DNA of 64,000 nt, taken from contig JAJEKV010000028.1 in assembly GCA_021234155.1 (NCBI GenBank), forward strand, positions 9,068,134 through 9,132,133, read 5' to 3'. The position numbers were made by a program, and so were the translations under genes. Positions 22,484 to 32,135 of the stretch are shown one piece after another (the stretch's first letter is position 1; each line of letters starts with the position of its first letter). The stretch is from Isoetes taiwanensis (Eukaryota > Streptophyta > Lycopodiopsida > Isoetales > Isoetaceae). The notes under the pieces are model-generated. The model made no database searches and had not been told where the DNA came from. It saw nothing but the letters and a program-made list of their open reading frames with translations.

Positions 22484-24144
22484 TTTTTTGCTTATCCAAT
22501 GCCCCGACAACCTTCATGCGCCTAATGAATGATATCTTCCACGAATTCTTAGACGAATTTGTCATCGTATTCTTCGACGACATCTTAGTCTACAGCAAGT
22601 CCATAGAAGAGCATTGTCAGCACTTGAGAAAGGTTTTGGAGAAGCTAAGGTGCCATCGATTGTATGGCAAGCTTTCTAAGTGCCTCTTTGCAACAGGCCG
22701 AGTGGAATATTTGGACCATGAGGTGTCATCTGAAGGAATCTCCACCGATTCGGCAAAGATAGAAGCCATAGTGGATTGGCCAGCACCAAAAAATGTCTCG
22801 GAAGTAAGAAGTTTTCTTGGGTTAGCAGGTTACTACCGTAAATTTGTAAAGGACTTCGCTAAGTGGGCATCCTCATTGTCGGACCTCACTAAGTGCAATA
22901 AGGTAAAAGATTTGAGGGCACATTGGCTAGAGAATGTTCAAGCTTCATTCGAAAAGCTCAAAGAAGCCTTAACAACAGCACCAGTGCTAATCCTACCAGA
23001 TCCAAATAAGGACAAGCTAGTAGCAACTGATGCAAGTAAGCTAGCGACAGGTGGACTCCTTATGCAAGAAGGAAGAGTGGTAGCCTACGATTCTAAGAAG
23101 ATGAATGACGCCGAGCAGCGTTATCCAACCCATGATCAAGAACTTCTAGCTATTGTAAGAGCTCTTCGTATTTGGAGGCATTATTTGCTTGGTAGGAAAT
23201 TTCAGTTAGATACTGATCACCGAGCCTCCCAGTATCTTTTCACCCAACCACTCCTCAATCTAAGACAAAGGAGGTGGATGGAATTCCTCGAAGAGTATGA
23301 CTTCGAGATAGTTTATAAGCCTGGTAAGTTGAATGTGGTTGCAGATGCTCTCTCCAGGAGACCCTTTGAGACGAGGACGCATTGCAATACCATATCGACA
23401 CTCACAAGTGAGTATGGCAAGAGAATTGAGGAAACATTGCCATCAGACGCCGACTTTAAAGAAGTCTGGGCAAGTATTTGCAAGGAGGCCAGAACAAATA
23501 AGGAAAGGAAGGCGTTCAAGCACTACAAGAAGGAGGGTAATTTGCTTTACCACAAAAACAAACTGTGCGTTCCAGAATCTTCGGGAGTGAGGAAGCTAAT
23601 CCTCCATGATACACACAATATATAGCCCAATAGCAGGGCATGCAGGGTTTATGAAAACATATTTCAAGATAAGAAGTAGTTACTTCTGGCCAGACATGAA
23701 AAAACAGATAGCCCAATACATTCGGGAGTGTCAGCTATGCCAGCAGACCAAAGCGGAGCAACTCTGAATCCCGGGAGCCTTAGAGCCATTAGCAGTGCCA
23801 AATGCCAAATGGGAAGTCATAAGCATGGACTTCATCACAGGACTTCCAAGAACTGTAAGAGGCAAGGATGCTTTGATGGTGGTTGTGGACAAGTTGTCCA
23901 AAATGGCACACTTTGTGCCTTGTAGAACCACAGATACGGCATTAGATATTGCCGTCCTATTTGCAAAGAAGATTTTTAGACTCCATGGCATGCCTCGTGA
24001 GATTATCTTAGATAGAGATTCTGAGTTTATGAGTGCTTTTTGGTAGGATCTGTTTAGCACCATCCAGACGAAGCTCTCCATGAGCACTGCATATCACCCT
24101 CAGACCGACGGTCAGACGGACCGAACTAATCGAATTATTGAAGA
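22484..24144 (+). pseudogene. Gypsy B, left part: RT, RNase H, integrase (5' half missing)
   Basis: Directly after the A 3' LTR the sequence enters mid-reverse-transcriptase at FCLSNAPTTFMRLMNDIF and continues through FVIVFFDDILVYSKSI, RNase H (VATDASKLATGG, AEQRYPTHDQELLAIV, DTDHRASQ, VVADALSRRP) to a stop at about 23623. It then runs on in shifted frames through the integrase: HAGFMKTYFKIRSSYFWPD, IRECQLCQQT (H2C2), VISMDFITGLP, ILDRDSEF. At the catalytic E position the text reads QTDGQTDRTN, that is D where A has E. The stop at 23623 arises where A reads ACAACAGCCC and B reads ACAATATATAGCCC. Gag, protease, primer site and 5' LTR of B are absent. Confidence 0.88.
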
Positions 24145-24173
24145 CTAGTTACGGTGCCCAGCGTTGCTGGGCA
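24145..24173 (-). terminator. Helitron 3' end: CTAG plus hairpin
   Basis: Plus-strand bases 24155-24162 and 24166-24173 are an exact 8-bp inverted repeat with a 3-base loop; the CTAG end is at 24145-24148. This is the rolling-circle termination signal. Confidence 0.88.
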
Positions 24174-24199
24174 TAAGTTGGGTAGAGAATCTGCTTATT

Positions 24200-24320
24200 G
24201 TGGTTGTAATACTGTTTGGCCACATCCCATGATGTTGCATCATGTAACATTTTCCATGATGCCCTTTATCACATTGGAAACAAACACGTAATGAATTTGC
24301 AACATAGCAATTCAATGAAA
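24200..24320 (-). pseudogene. Possible captured Cys/His-rich exon fragment
   Basis: Minus-strand translation gives RVCFQCDKGHHGKCYMMQHH, a short Cys/His cluster that could be a zinc-knuckle remnant, although the spacing does not match the CCHC consensus. It lies just inside the 3' end of the Helitron on its sense strand. Low confidence. Confidence 0.2.
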
Positions 24321-24383
24321 TAGGGATTTCTCTCTAGCATTTTAGGATTTGATTCATCATGACATGCACATTATTTAAATCAG

Positions 24384-24525
24384 GTTCATTTAGGTTTATA
24401 AAGATTGGACTCATTGGAGAAGCTTAAATATATGAATTATGTCTACATATTATAGTTCATTTAGGTTTATTAAGATTGGACTCATTGGAGAAGCTTAAAT
24501 ATATGAATTATGTCTACATATTATA
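24384..24525. repeat. 71-bp tandem duplication in the Helitron
   Basis: GTTCATTTAGGTTTATAAAG begins at 24384 and again at 24455; the two 71-bp units are nearly identical. Non-coding. Confidence 0.93.
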
Positions 24526-24869
24526 TATTCGTGATATTTATTGTACATTGAATTGGATTGACATGTTTTTGTTTTAACATGCATCTGCATGTCTATCCAT
24601 GCAACATATGTGCATAGCTCGTAGATATCTTATTTCTACTATTTTAGGCACACCTCTGACAATTTTAGGCACGCCATTGGTGTTTTTTCTTTTTTGATAT
24701 ATGCTTTGTAAACATTGTTCTTCACCAGGTTCTTAGAATAATAAAACTGCTTTATGTTGCAATTATTTTACATATGTACCTTAATCTAGAATTGGAGCAA
24801 GATTAATTAATGTAGATGAATAGATTTGCAATTTATCATGTTATTTAATATAGAATTTGAGCAAGGTTA

Positions 24870-25130
24870 TTAATGTGGATCAATGAATTTGAAACTTATT
24901 ATGTCACTGTCCCTTTCTTCGTAGTTCATGGCACATTTTGTTAATTCCTCCTGCCGTATTTTGCAAAATGCTTTATAGTAGAAGGGTAAGGTCCTGTAGT
25001 ATAAAATGCTTCTGTTGAGCACCTGAGCAGCTGGTCTAATGGGGGTGAGTACTTCTGAAGAAACTACAGGGAAAACGTTCTGCAAAAAATGAGGATCAAC
25101 CAAGTGCACCATTAAAAGCACTTGAAACAA
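24870..25130 (-). pseudogene. Unrecognised open stretch in the Helitron
   Basis: 86 codons on the Helitron sense strand (VDPHFLQNVFPVVSSEVLTP, CKIRQEELTKCAMNYEERD). No domain is recognised. Part of it shares the phrase around TAGTATAAAATGCTTCTGTTGAG with the duplicated units at 26108-26520, so it may be an older, diverged third unit. The stretches 24526-24870 and 25130-25700 show nothing else. Confidence 0.25.
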
Positions 25131-25716
25131 GATTGATCGGGACGAAATGGGGTTCTTAGAGCTCCAAGATCTTGCAAAGCATTGTCATCTAATTTCTAGA
25201 AACTTCAAATGGTATATTTTATAGAAGCTAAAATGCCCATATTTATGATGTAAGCAAGATATTTGGTGATCATAAAATGATTAAAGGAACTCTGTAACAA
25301 ATTGAGACATAAGAGAACCATCTGATGCTCTTAACCCTTTACTATATGCTTATTTGGTGGCAAAGATTGAGATGTATGCAAGCACAACAAATGTACCTAC
25401 ATAGTCATAAACGAAAAATACCTTATCTGGTTGAATCCCTAACTGCTGGCTGAATCCCTAACTGCTGCATTTGGCAATAAAGCTATAGAGCCTCATTCTC
25501 TTTTCCATGTCATACATATCTGGTAATCATCTTGTGTATAAAGGAAATCCCAAATCTTATCTGTAATTTAGTTGAGGAACAACAAAACTTAGCGTAATGC
25601 ATAAACCGGGGGATAAGTCAAAAGAGATAAAGTGGAAAACACATATTAAAAAGAGCTATAGGCTTCCTATCAAGTGTTTATGCAAGTAAAAGCCACTTGA
25701 AGTCCCAATATGACTA

Positions 25717-26055
25717 TTAAAAGCTGACAATAGGTACATCATGCATAAAAGCTGACAATAGAGACATCATGCATATACAGGAAACAACATTTTTATCTAC
25801 AACACATACTTCATCTCTTAAGCTCGTCAGTTTTGCCAAAGATATGATGCCGGACTCTACAGGACAAAGCTCTTTAACTTCACCAACTTCTTTTTCTTTG
25901 TTGTGATGGTTTTGTAGATGACAGGCCCTCGGCTGGCGAGAATGTCCAATGGAATGTTCATAAGTCGGTGTTGTTAGAATATCTAATTGCCAAGAAGATG
26001 GGTAAGGCCATAGCCAAGAGCTTGGCCGACCATCACCATTGCCCGATACTTGCAA
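25717..26055 (-). pseudogene. Unrecognised open stretch in the Helitron
   Basis: 112 codons on the Helitron sense strand (MQVSGNGDGRPSSWLWPYPS, EVGEVKELCPVESGIISLAK). No family is recognised. It could be a captured exon. At 25725-25775 the phrase AAAAGCTGACAATAG-ACATCATGCAT is tandemly repeated, which inflates the C-terminus (CMMSLLSAFMHDVPI). Confidence 0.25.
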
Positions 26056-26107
26056 AAATCATGCCATGTCGATTCTATAAAATGCTTTATAGTAGGAAGG
26101 TAAGGTT

Positions 26108-26520
26108 CTCTAGTATAAAATGCTTATGTTGAGGGCCTGCATGGCTGATCTAGTGGAGTCCGTAAGATCTTTGTCACCTTGATAGTCCCTAAAGAAGGAT
26201 GGTGGCACTCATCCGCTTCTATACAAAGATGCATCAAGTTGGAAAGCATCTGAGAATCAACATTTACTTCCCTTTTTGTTCTCCTTATACATTTGCTCAC
26301 TTCAACGCAGAACTTCAAATAATGAACTTCGGTGGCCAAATGTAGTATAAAATGCTTCGTTGAGGGGCTCAAGCAGAGCTGGTCTAGTGGGGGCCATAAG
26401 ATCTTTGTCACCTTGATAGTCCCTAAAGAAGGATGGTGGCATTCATCTGCGTCTATACAACATGTGTCAAGTTCCAATGCATACTGAATCATCATTTACT
26501 TCCCTTTTGTTCTCTATCCC
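26108..26520. repeat. ~232-bp tandem duplication in the Helitron
   Basis: AAGATCTTTGTCACCTTGAT... at about 26165 recurs at about 26399, and CATTTACTTCCC at 26263 recurs at 26495, an offset of about 232. On the minus strand both units encode DADECHHPSLGTIKVTKIL / EADECHHPSLGTIKVTKIL followed by PLDQ-C. The first ~60 bp of the unit also has a diverged relative near 25000. Confidence 0.85.
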
Positions 26521-26821
26521 GTACTTAAGATTTTCATCAAATTTTTGAACGTTTGGGTCGAGTGCACAAGCTTTTCATATGCAATAAGGTTAGCAAAACT
26601 GAGATTTTGATTATCCAAGGGGTGTAGACATTGGCTATATTGATTTTCCATTGTTAAAGGGACTGCCTATTTTGGATGCTCCAAGTCAAGTTTAATCAAC
26701 TACCAGGTTCTAAGAACATAACTTGATAATGAATATGATATAGAACAAAAAATGAAGCTAAAACTTTAGTGGACAAAGCCTATAAAAGCTTGTTCGCTCC
26801 TCATATCCAAGCCTCCCGCGG

Positions 26822-27306
26822 GTGGGGGCAGCACATCCCGACCGCCCCCGCCATCTCTTGGTTTGCTTTCAAAATGCTCTTTCCAGGCTGCACGTCTTGC
26901 GACATGGCAATCATTTGAAGGGGACCACCTTCTCAGTGCAGGAAGATTTGACTCCGGTGCAGCTCTGCAGACGGAAAGAGGAATTGTGCCGGGTCCGTGA
27001 GGCCCGCCTGCAGCAGAAATGGGCAGTGTACAGAGGCGGTCGAGCTATCATTAGGGATCAATGGCCAACTGATCCCTGGGCAGTCTTGGTCTAGCCCTGG
27101 GTTTTGAGTGATAACGGGGCTTCGTCCCCATGTTTTGTTGTAACGGGGCTTCGTCCCCATGTTTTGATTGGTTTTTGCTTGGGCTTCGGCCCACGGTTCT
27201 GTTGGGGCTTCCGCCCCCTTTGTTTGTTCTGGTCCCATAGCCCGATTGGGCTCCGTGGACGTTAAAAGTCTCTTCCTTCCTTCCTTCCTTCCTTCCTTCC
27301 TTCCTT
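26822..27306 (+). mobile_element. 5'-truncated non-LTR fragment with L1 ORF1-like C-terminus and (TTCC)n tail
   Basis: An open stretch of 90 codons contains LKGTTFSVQEDLTPVQLCRR and LQQKWAVYRGGRAIIRDQ, a basic pattern like the C-terminal domain of L1-type ORF1 proteins. It is followed by a 3' UTR with repeated GGGGCTTCGTCCCC / GGGCTTCGGCCC hairpins (27113-27220), GGCTCCGTGGACGTTAAA and seven TTCC units (27278-27306). It lies within the Helitron on the opposite strand. No RT sequence is present, so the copy is truncated or internally deleted. Confidence 0.55.
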
Positions 27307-27485
27307 GCCAATCGTTCAACTGCAATGCAAGATCAAAATCAAAATGAAGACCCAAATGATTAAAGCTACAATTTAAAGCTTAGATTACAAACAAATCAAT
27401 GGTCTTTTCAAACCAACAAAAGAAGTATTCATTCTTTCTCTAGTGTTACCTCTCTCATACAGATCGATGAGATAGTTATAGGGGT

Positions 27486-27716
27486 TCATCTCAGAATGTA
27501 CTGCAGTGGCTTCCTACGTAAGAAAATTGATCCATTCTTCAAGAACAGGGGCAAGAATGCCAAATCCATTATTCTTTCTAGCCACAGCCCAGGCTTCTGT
27601 GCTCTTCTTCCATGCCATGCCATTCCGTGAAACTTTACCACAGCCGCAGAAGGAAAACGCTTGAGCAAGATTGATGGTGATTGAAGCAAGCTCGGTGCAG
27701 AAAAGGAGCCATGCAT
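27486..27716 (-). pseudogene. Possible captured exon in the Helitron (N-terminus-like)
   Basis: 76 codons, MHGSFSAPSLLQSPSILLKR then FPSAAVVKFHGMAWHGRRAQ, Ser/Arg-rich at the start like an organelle-targeting sequence. Upstream on the same strand (about 27873-27800) another ATG reads MAPSLMSVEKRLRSFVSYVG and ends near a possible GT donor. Together they look like the 5' exons of a captured host gene beside the Helitron 5' end. I recognise no product. Confidence 0.3.
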
Positions 27717-28034
27717 GTTACAATAGCTGTAGCCTTCACGATGTGGAGGAAGGGCTTAATAATTTAAGTTTTTCTTAAATGCAATCTACGCAAGCTAGCC
27801 ATGGCCCAGTGCCAAAACCGACATAGCTCACAAAGCTCCTTAAACGCTTTTCCACTGACATCAAGCTCGGAGCCATCACCGCTTCTCTGCTCTGCTCTGT
27901 TTCGATAGGGCAACGAAATCATTGCCCTCTTTTTATGTTAAATCTCCACCGCCCCTTCGAAAAATCGAATTCTCACCGTCGGATCTAGGGCGTGGTCCAT
28001 TACATAACATTATAATATTTATAATAATATAAGA

Positions 28035-28805
28035 TATGCTAAGAAGTTATGTGTGGAATAAACAATCTAAGTGGGATGATTTCATCGACTTAGTAGAGTT
28101 CGCCTACAAGAGTACGAAGCAGGAGTCATCCCAGATGTCCCCTTTTATGATCAATTATGGGTATCAGTATCTTACCCCTGATACATGGCACAATCCAGTG
28201 TCAAAGGTAGAAGTATCCCAGCAAATGCTATCAGATATGCAGCAGCTGGTTGAAGAGGTAAGGGGATATTTGTTGGCAGCAAGAAGTCGGCAAAAGAGTG
28301 TAGCCAACAGGCACAGGATCGTAAGGGAGTTCAAGGTAGGCAACAATGTGTGGTTGAAGATTAAAGTGAAGCAAGCCAAGCTTCAAATAGGGAATTGCAA
28401 GAAGCTTGCTCCCAGGTGGGCAGGCCCTTTTAAGATTTGGAGTGAGTAGACACCCAGGCCTACAAGCTAGATCTTCCAACGCACCTCAAGGTCCATAAGG
28501 TCTTCCATGTGAGCCTCTTAAAAAGGCACAACCCAAATCCTGATGAGGTTTTGGAAACTCCAACCCTGTTGGAAATGACGGAGGAACAAGTTGAAATTGT
28601 GCCTGAATTGCTTCTTGATAAGGCATTCAAGAAGACCAGGAGGTCTCAGTTCCTCCAATATCTGGTCAAGTGGAAGCACTTGCCCGTGGAAGATGCGACG
28701 TGGGTATTGAAGCAGGATTTAGAGAAGCAATACCCAAACTTCATGAGGGAGTTTGATGGGCGAGTCGTCTCCGACCTTGTCGACGCCGACTTGCCAGGTG
28801 CTTAG
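28035..28805 (+). pseudogene. Gypsy B, right part: integrase C-terminus and chromodomain
   Basis: It resumes at TATGCTAAGAAGTTATGTG directly after the Helitron. 28036-28449 reads MLRSYVWNKQSKWDDFIDLV, TPDTWHNPVSKVEVSQQMLS and KKLAPRWAGPFKI, the integrase C-terminal and GPF/Y region. After one frame break, 28509-28805 reads SLLKRHNPNPDEVLETPTLL, then SQFLQYLVKWKHLPVEDATW: the chromodomain, in better condition than in A. It ends DLVDADLPGA. Confidence 0.88.
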
Positions 28806-29677
28806 TTTAGTGTGCCCTTAGTTAGCTTGAGTAAGGCACATGCATTGTAGTTAGTAAGATGCATGTGCCAATATCTTGGATGTGTAGGCGATGATGGGAT
28901 ACGCCCCAAATGGCATTCCCTAGGCCAACACGCACCAAGGGTGCGCATGACCAGGAGGGTCATGTGAGAGAAGTTAGGCATGGTGGGCGATGATGGGAAA
29001 TCGGTCGGATGATCTCTATGCCACGATGCGGGGCACGCGCACCTGACCATAGGGGGGTCATGGTGAGGTATAAGTGATCATGTGCGATGATGGGATCGTG
29101 AGACGTTCCCTAGCTTTAAACCCTCGGGGGCATGAGGCACTGGGAAGTACTCGACAATGGGTAATCAAGTACAAGGTAGCACTTGATCATGGGCAATGAT
29201 AGGATCATCTTAAATGGTCCTTAAGCTCAAATTCTTATGGGGCCATGATCGAGTGCAAGGTAGTAGGGTAACCTTGAGCTAGTAGTTCGGCTCAAGGAGG
29301 TAATTAGGGGGGTGGTCCCCTAAAATCACAGACTTATTAACTAAACTAACGTAATGTGCTACTCGTGCAGGCAAGTGAGAAGGGAGCATCAAGGAGGAGC
29401 GCATTATGTGGAAATGGGGGACCATGATTTAGACTTAAATTATGAACTCTAATAACTCTTGTAATAATGTTTTGACTTATTATAAGGAGTAACATTGTTA
29501 AGGCTATATAATTTTGTATAAGTACAAACATAGCCTATATATTACATGTTAACTGTTTAATAGGAAGTTGATCATTTCAATTAAATCGAAGTTGTATACA
29601 TGTTGTTTTGCAGAGACAGTGTAGGTTCGTCACCTTAGCGCAATGCTGAGGACAACATTGTCCTAAGGGGGGGAGAA
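28806..29677 (+). repeat. Gypsy B 3' UTR with ~100-bp-spaced motifs, and polypurine tract
   Basis: GCGATGATGGGA-type cores occur at about 28888, 28987, 29084 and 29193 (the last reads GCAATGATAGGA), matching the array in A in number and spacing. The purine tract TAAGGGGGGGAGAA stands at 29664-29677, immediately before the LTR. Confidence 0.75.
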
Positions 29678-31281
29678 TGTGACGTTCCAAGGAAATATAC
29701 GCTATAAATATGTATATTTCCGGGCCCGTCACTATACAAGTCTACTTCGTAGCCTTGTATACCTTAGGAAGTGCCATGGGTGCATATCTAAGTTATGAAT
29801 ATAACTTAGATAACCTTAGGATAAGACCCATGTCCCACATGGCCTTATCCCATTGGGCAACCGCCACGTGGCCATATCCCATTGGAACCACGCGTCGTCC
29901 CATGTGGACCCTAACCTATATTAACCTAAACCCTAACCCTAGACCTCTTTTCCTGGCTCTAACACCCTAAGAACCTTCTTCGCACTCGAAACCCCGTTTC
30001 GAGCACCGTTTGCTGTGGCATAGCCTAGTGCAGCAGCCCCCAGAGTGTGTGCACGATCTTGGAGTGAGCACGGCTTCGACCACTTCGAGGAGCATGGAGA
30101 CGCCAGGAAAGGGAGGGAGCGCTTCGGGAGCAGGTATTTGGAGTAGTCTCCATAGTAGTTCATCTAGAAGTTAGTACTCCAGATGGGTCAGTATGTTGTA
30201 TCTAGAGTACAGCCATCCTAGAACCTTTATTCAACATCTTGAACCCTAATCAAAGAACCCTAACTATAAGTTAGATATGTATGATTAGGTTAGATGTTAT
30301 TCTGATGATTATCATGATGTGATATGTGATATTGGTTGATCATGTTTGCTCCTCTTGTATTGGGAAGGGGGGTAGAGATCTAGTAGCCTTACTTAGTAAT
30401 GCTCCTAGTTAGACCCTTTAGTTCCTATTATATTGCGGCCCGTGCATAGGAACCCACCGGGCTAAGGGGGCTATGATGTGACTCAGCACCACACAACGGG
30501 CTAGAAGAGATATGGAGGGAGGGTCCCTGCTGAGCGTGGCTACTGGGGATCCCATAGCGGGCTAGGCTTATGGCCGGTCACTTCGTGTGGGCCGGGCATG
30601 GGTCCGACACCTCCTGGGGCAATGGTGTTGCCCTGCCTCACAAGAGTTGCAGGTGTTGGCCTGGCTCTTGTTTTGGGGGGTAAGTCGGGGACGAATCATG
30701 TGTCGCCACGATTCTCTAGCCGCCCGTGGAACCTATAGACCCTGGGAAGGGGAGATGCGACTCTTCCTGCCTCGACGGACCGGGGAGATGCAACCCGGAG
30801 TAGTCCCGATGGGTGATACCATGGGATTGCATCCGGAAGGCTAGAGTCATGTCAGAGCCTGATCTAGCCCATCTGCAAAGTATGCACAGGAGGGGCGGAT
30901 GGAGTGGTCAACCCTAGCCATTGTCTATAGCCAGCCCCGCCATTGTTATGACTTGATCTGCTCTATCTTAAGGCCTAGCCGTCAGTCTACTCTTCCCAAG
31001 AGTCTGAGCCTTGGGTAGGAGCTCCTCATGTTTTACGGTATATGTTTATCTCTGATGTAGCTATGGATATGTGGATGTGCTACCCTTCGAGGTAGTGTGA
31101 TGTATTGTTATTGCTAGTTCTGACGATGTTTATGCTTCCGCTGTGATAGGAGCCCATAGGGGAAGGGCACGCAAGACACCTTCGTGTCCCCCACGGAGGG
31201 CCCGTGCGGTCGGAGGACCGGATGGGGGATTTCCTACGGAGTGTACGGCCGGGCGCCGTATATTTTGTAGGGAGAATCACA
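29678..31281 (+). repeat. Gypsy B 3' LTR
   Basis: It starts TGTGACGTTCCAAGGAAATA and ends GGGAGAATCACA. It is colinear with the two A LTRs but clearly more diverged (for example TTTCCGGGCCCGTCAC, and a different end), so B is a separate, older copy. It contains TAAACCCTAACCCTAGACC. Confidence 0.9.
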
Positions 31282-32135
31282 ACGGAAAAACATGGAAGAG
31301 CTAAAGAGCCTGTAGAGAATCTTCCTAAACCATCACGAAAAACTCCTGGGTTAATATGAACTCAGAAAGGGCAATAATAAAGCTTTGGAAATGGCAGAGT
31401 CATCAATGGAAGAACTTTAGGCTTACAATGTAGTTGCTTGATATAACCAGACCAACAACCGAAAAGCTTTTCCTACAAAATGAAAAAAAAAAAAACGTTT
31501 AATGAAAGCTAATCAGATATGGGAGCATGCTGATTTATTCTGTGATGTATCCACAGACTATGTATCGACCATCAAATCCGGTCCAGCCATCAAATCCGCC
31601 ATTTTGTTATGGCCTTACAGATCCGCCATCAAATCCGCCATTCTGTTATGGCCTTACAATATACCATTAGCCTGCTTTAACATCAGATTGTTCACTGCAA
31701 AAGAATGCAAACGAACCTGACTATTGAAGATACCATCACAGTGAGTCGTTTTGGGAGTCCAAAGATTCGTCACCAACAATTTCGACATTTCAAAATACAA
31801 CATCCCATCAACAATAAGCAGTTACGGTAGAGCAAACGTATGCCTATGCCAGTTTCGGCTTCTGCCATGCAACTTTTTGCATTTTCTGCAATGCAAATCT
31901 GCCAAAGATGAAGTATACGCTGTGGTGGATCAAAAACGCGCATTTTGACGCCACATTTTGGCACCACCTTTGTGGTAGAATCGGGTGGTGCATACCGAAG
32001 TGGAGATTGCGGGAGTGCGAATTAATGAGCGTCGGTTATTTTGAATTTTATGCCACGTCATTGTCCCTCATTTTGAATTAAGAAATAATCACCTCTTCTT
32101 CTGTTCTTTTGCCGCTTCTTGCCGATTGAACCCTA
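31282..32135. other. Intergenic; 39-bp tandem duplication at 31586-31658
   Basis: GCCATCAAATCCGCCATTTT...TTACAGATCC occurs twice in tandem (31586 and 31625). The remainder shows no coding similarity. From about 32040 to 32135 an AT-rich stretch and a pyrimidine-rich leader (CACCTCTTCTTCTGTTC) could be the promoter and 5' UTR of the gene at 32136. Confidence 0.6.

Larger units (their letters stand above)
24145..28034 (-). mobile_element. Non-autonomous Helitron inserted in Gypsy B
   Basis: On the minus strand the element starts TCTTATATTATTATAAATAT at 28034 and ends ...CCGTAACTAG at 24145: a TC start and a CTAG (CTRR) end. A hairpin TGCCCAGC-AAC-GCTGGGCA stands six bases before CTAG. The host bases either side are A (24144) and T (28035), the Helitron insertion dinucleotide, with no target duplication. 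Deleting the element restores GAAGA|TATGCT, as in Gypsy A (GAAGATATGCTTAG, about 19258). No Rep or helicase domain is seen, so it is non-autonomous. It contains a LINE-derived stretch, two internal duplications and exon-like fragments on its own sense strand. Confidence 0.9.
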
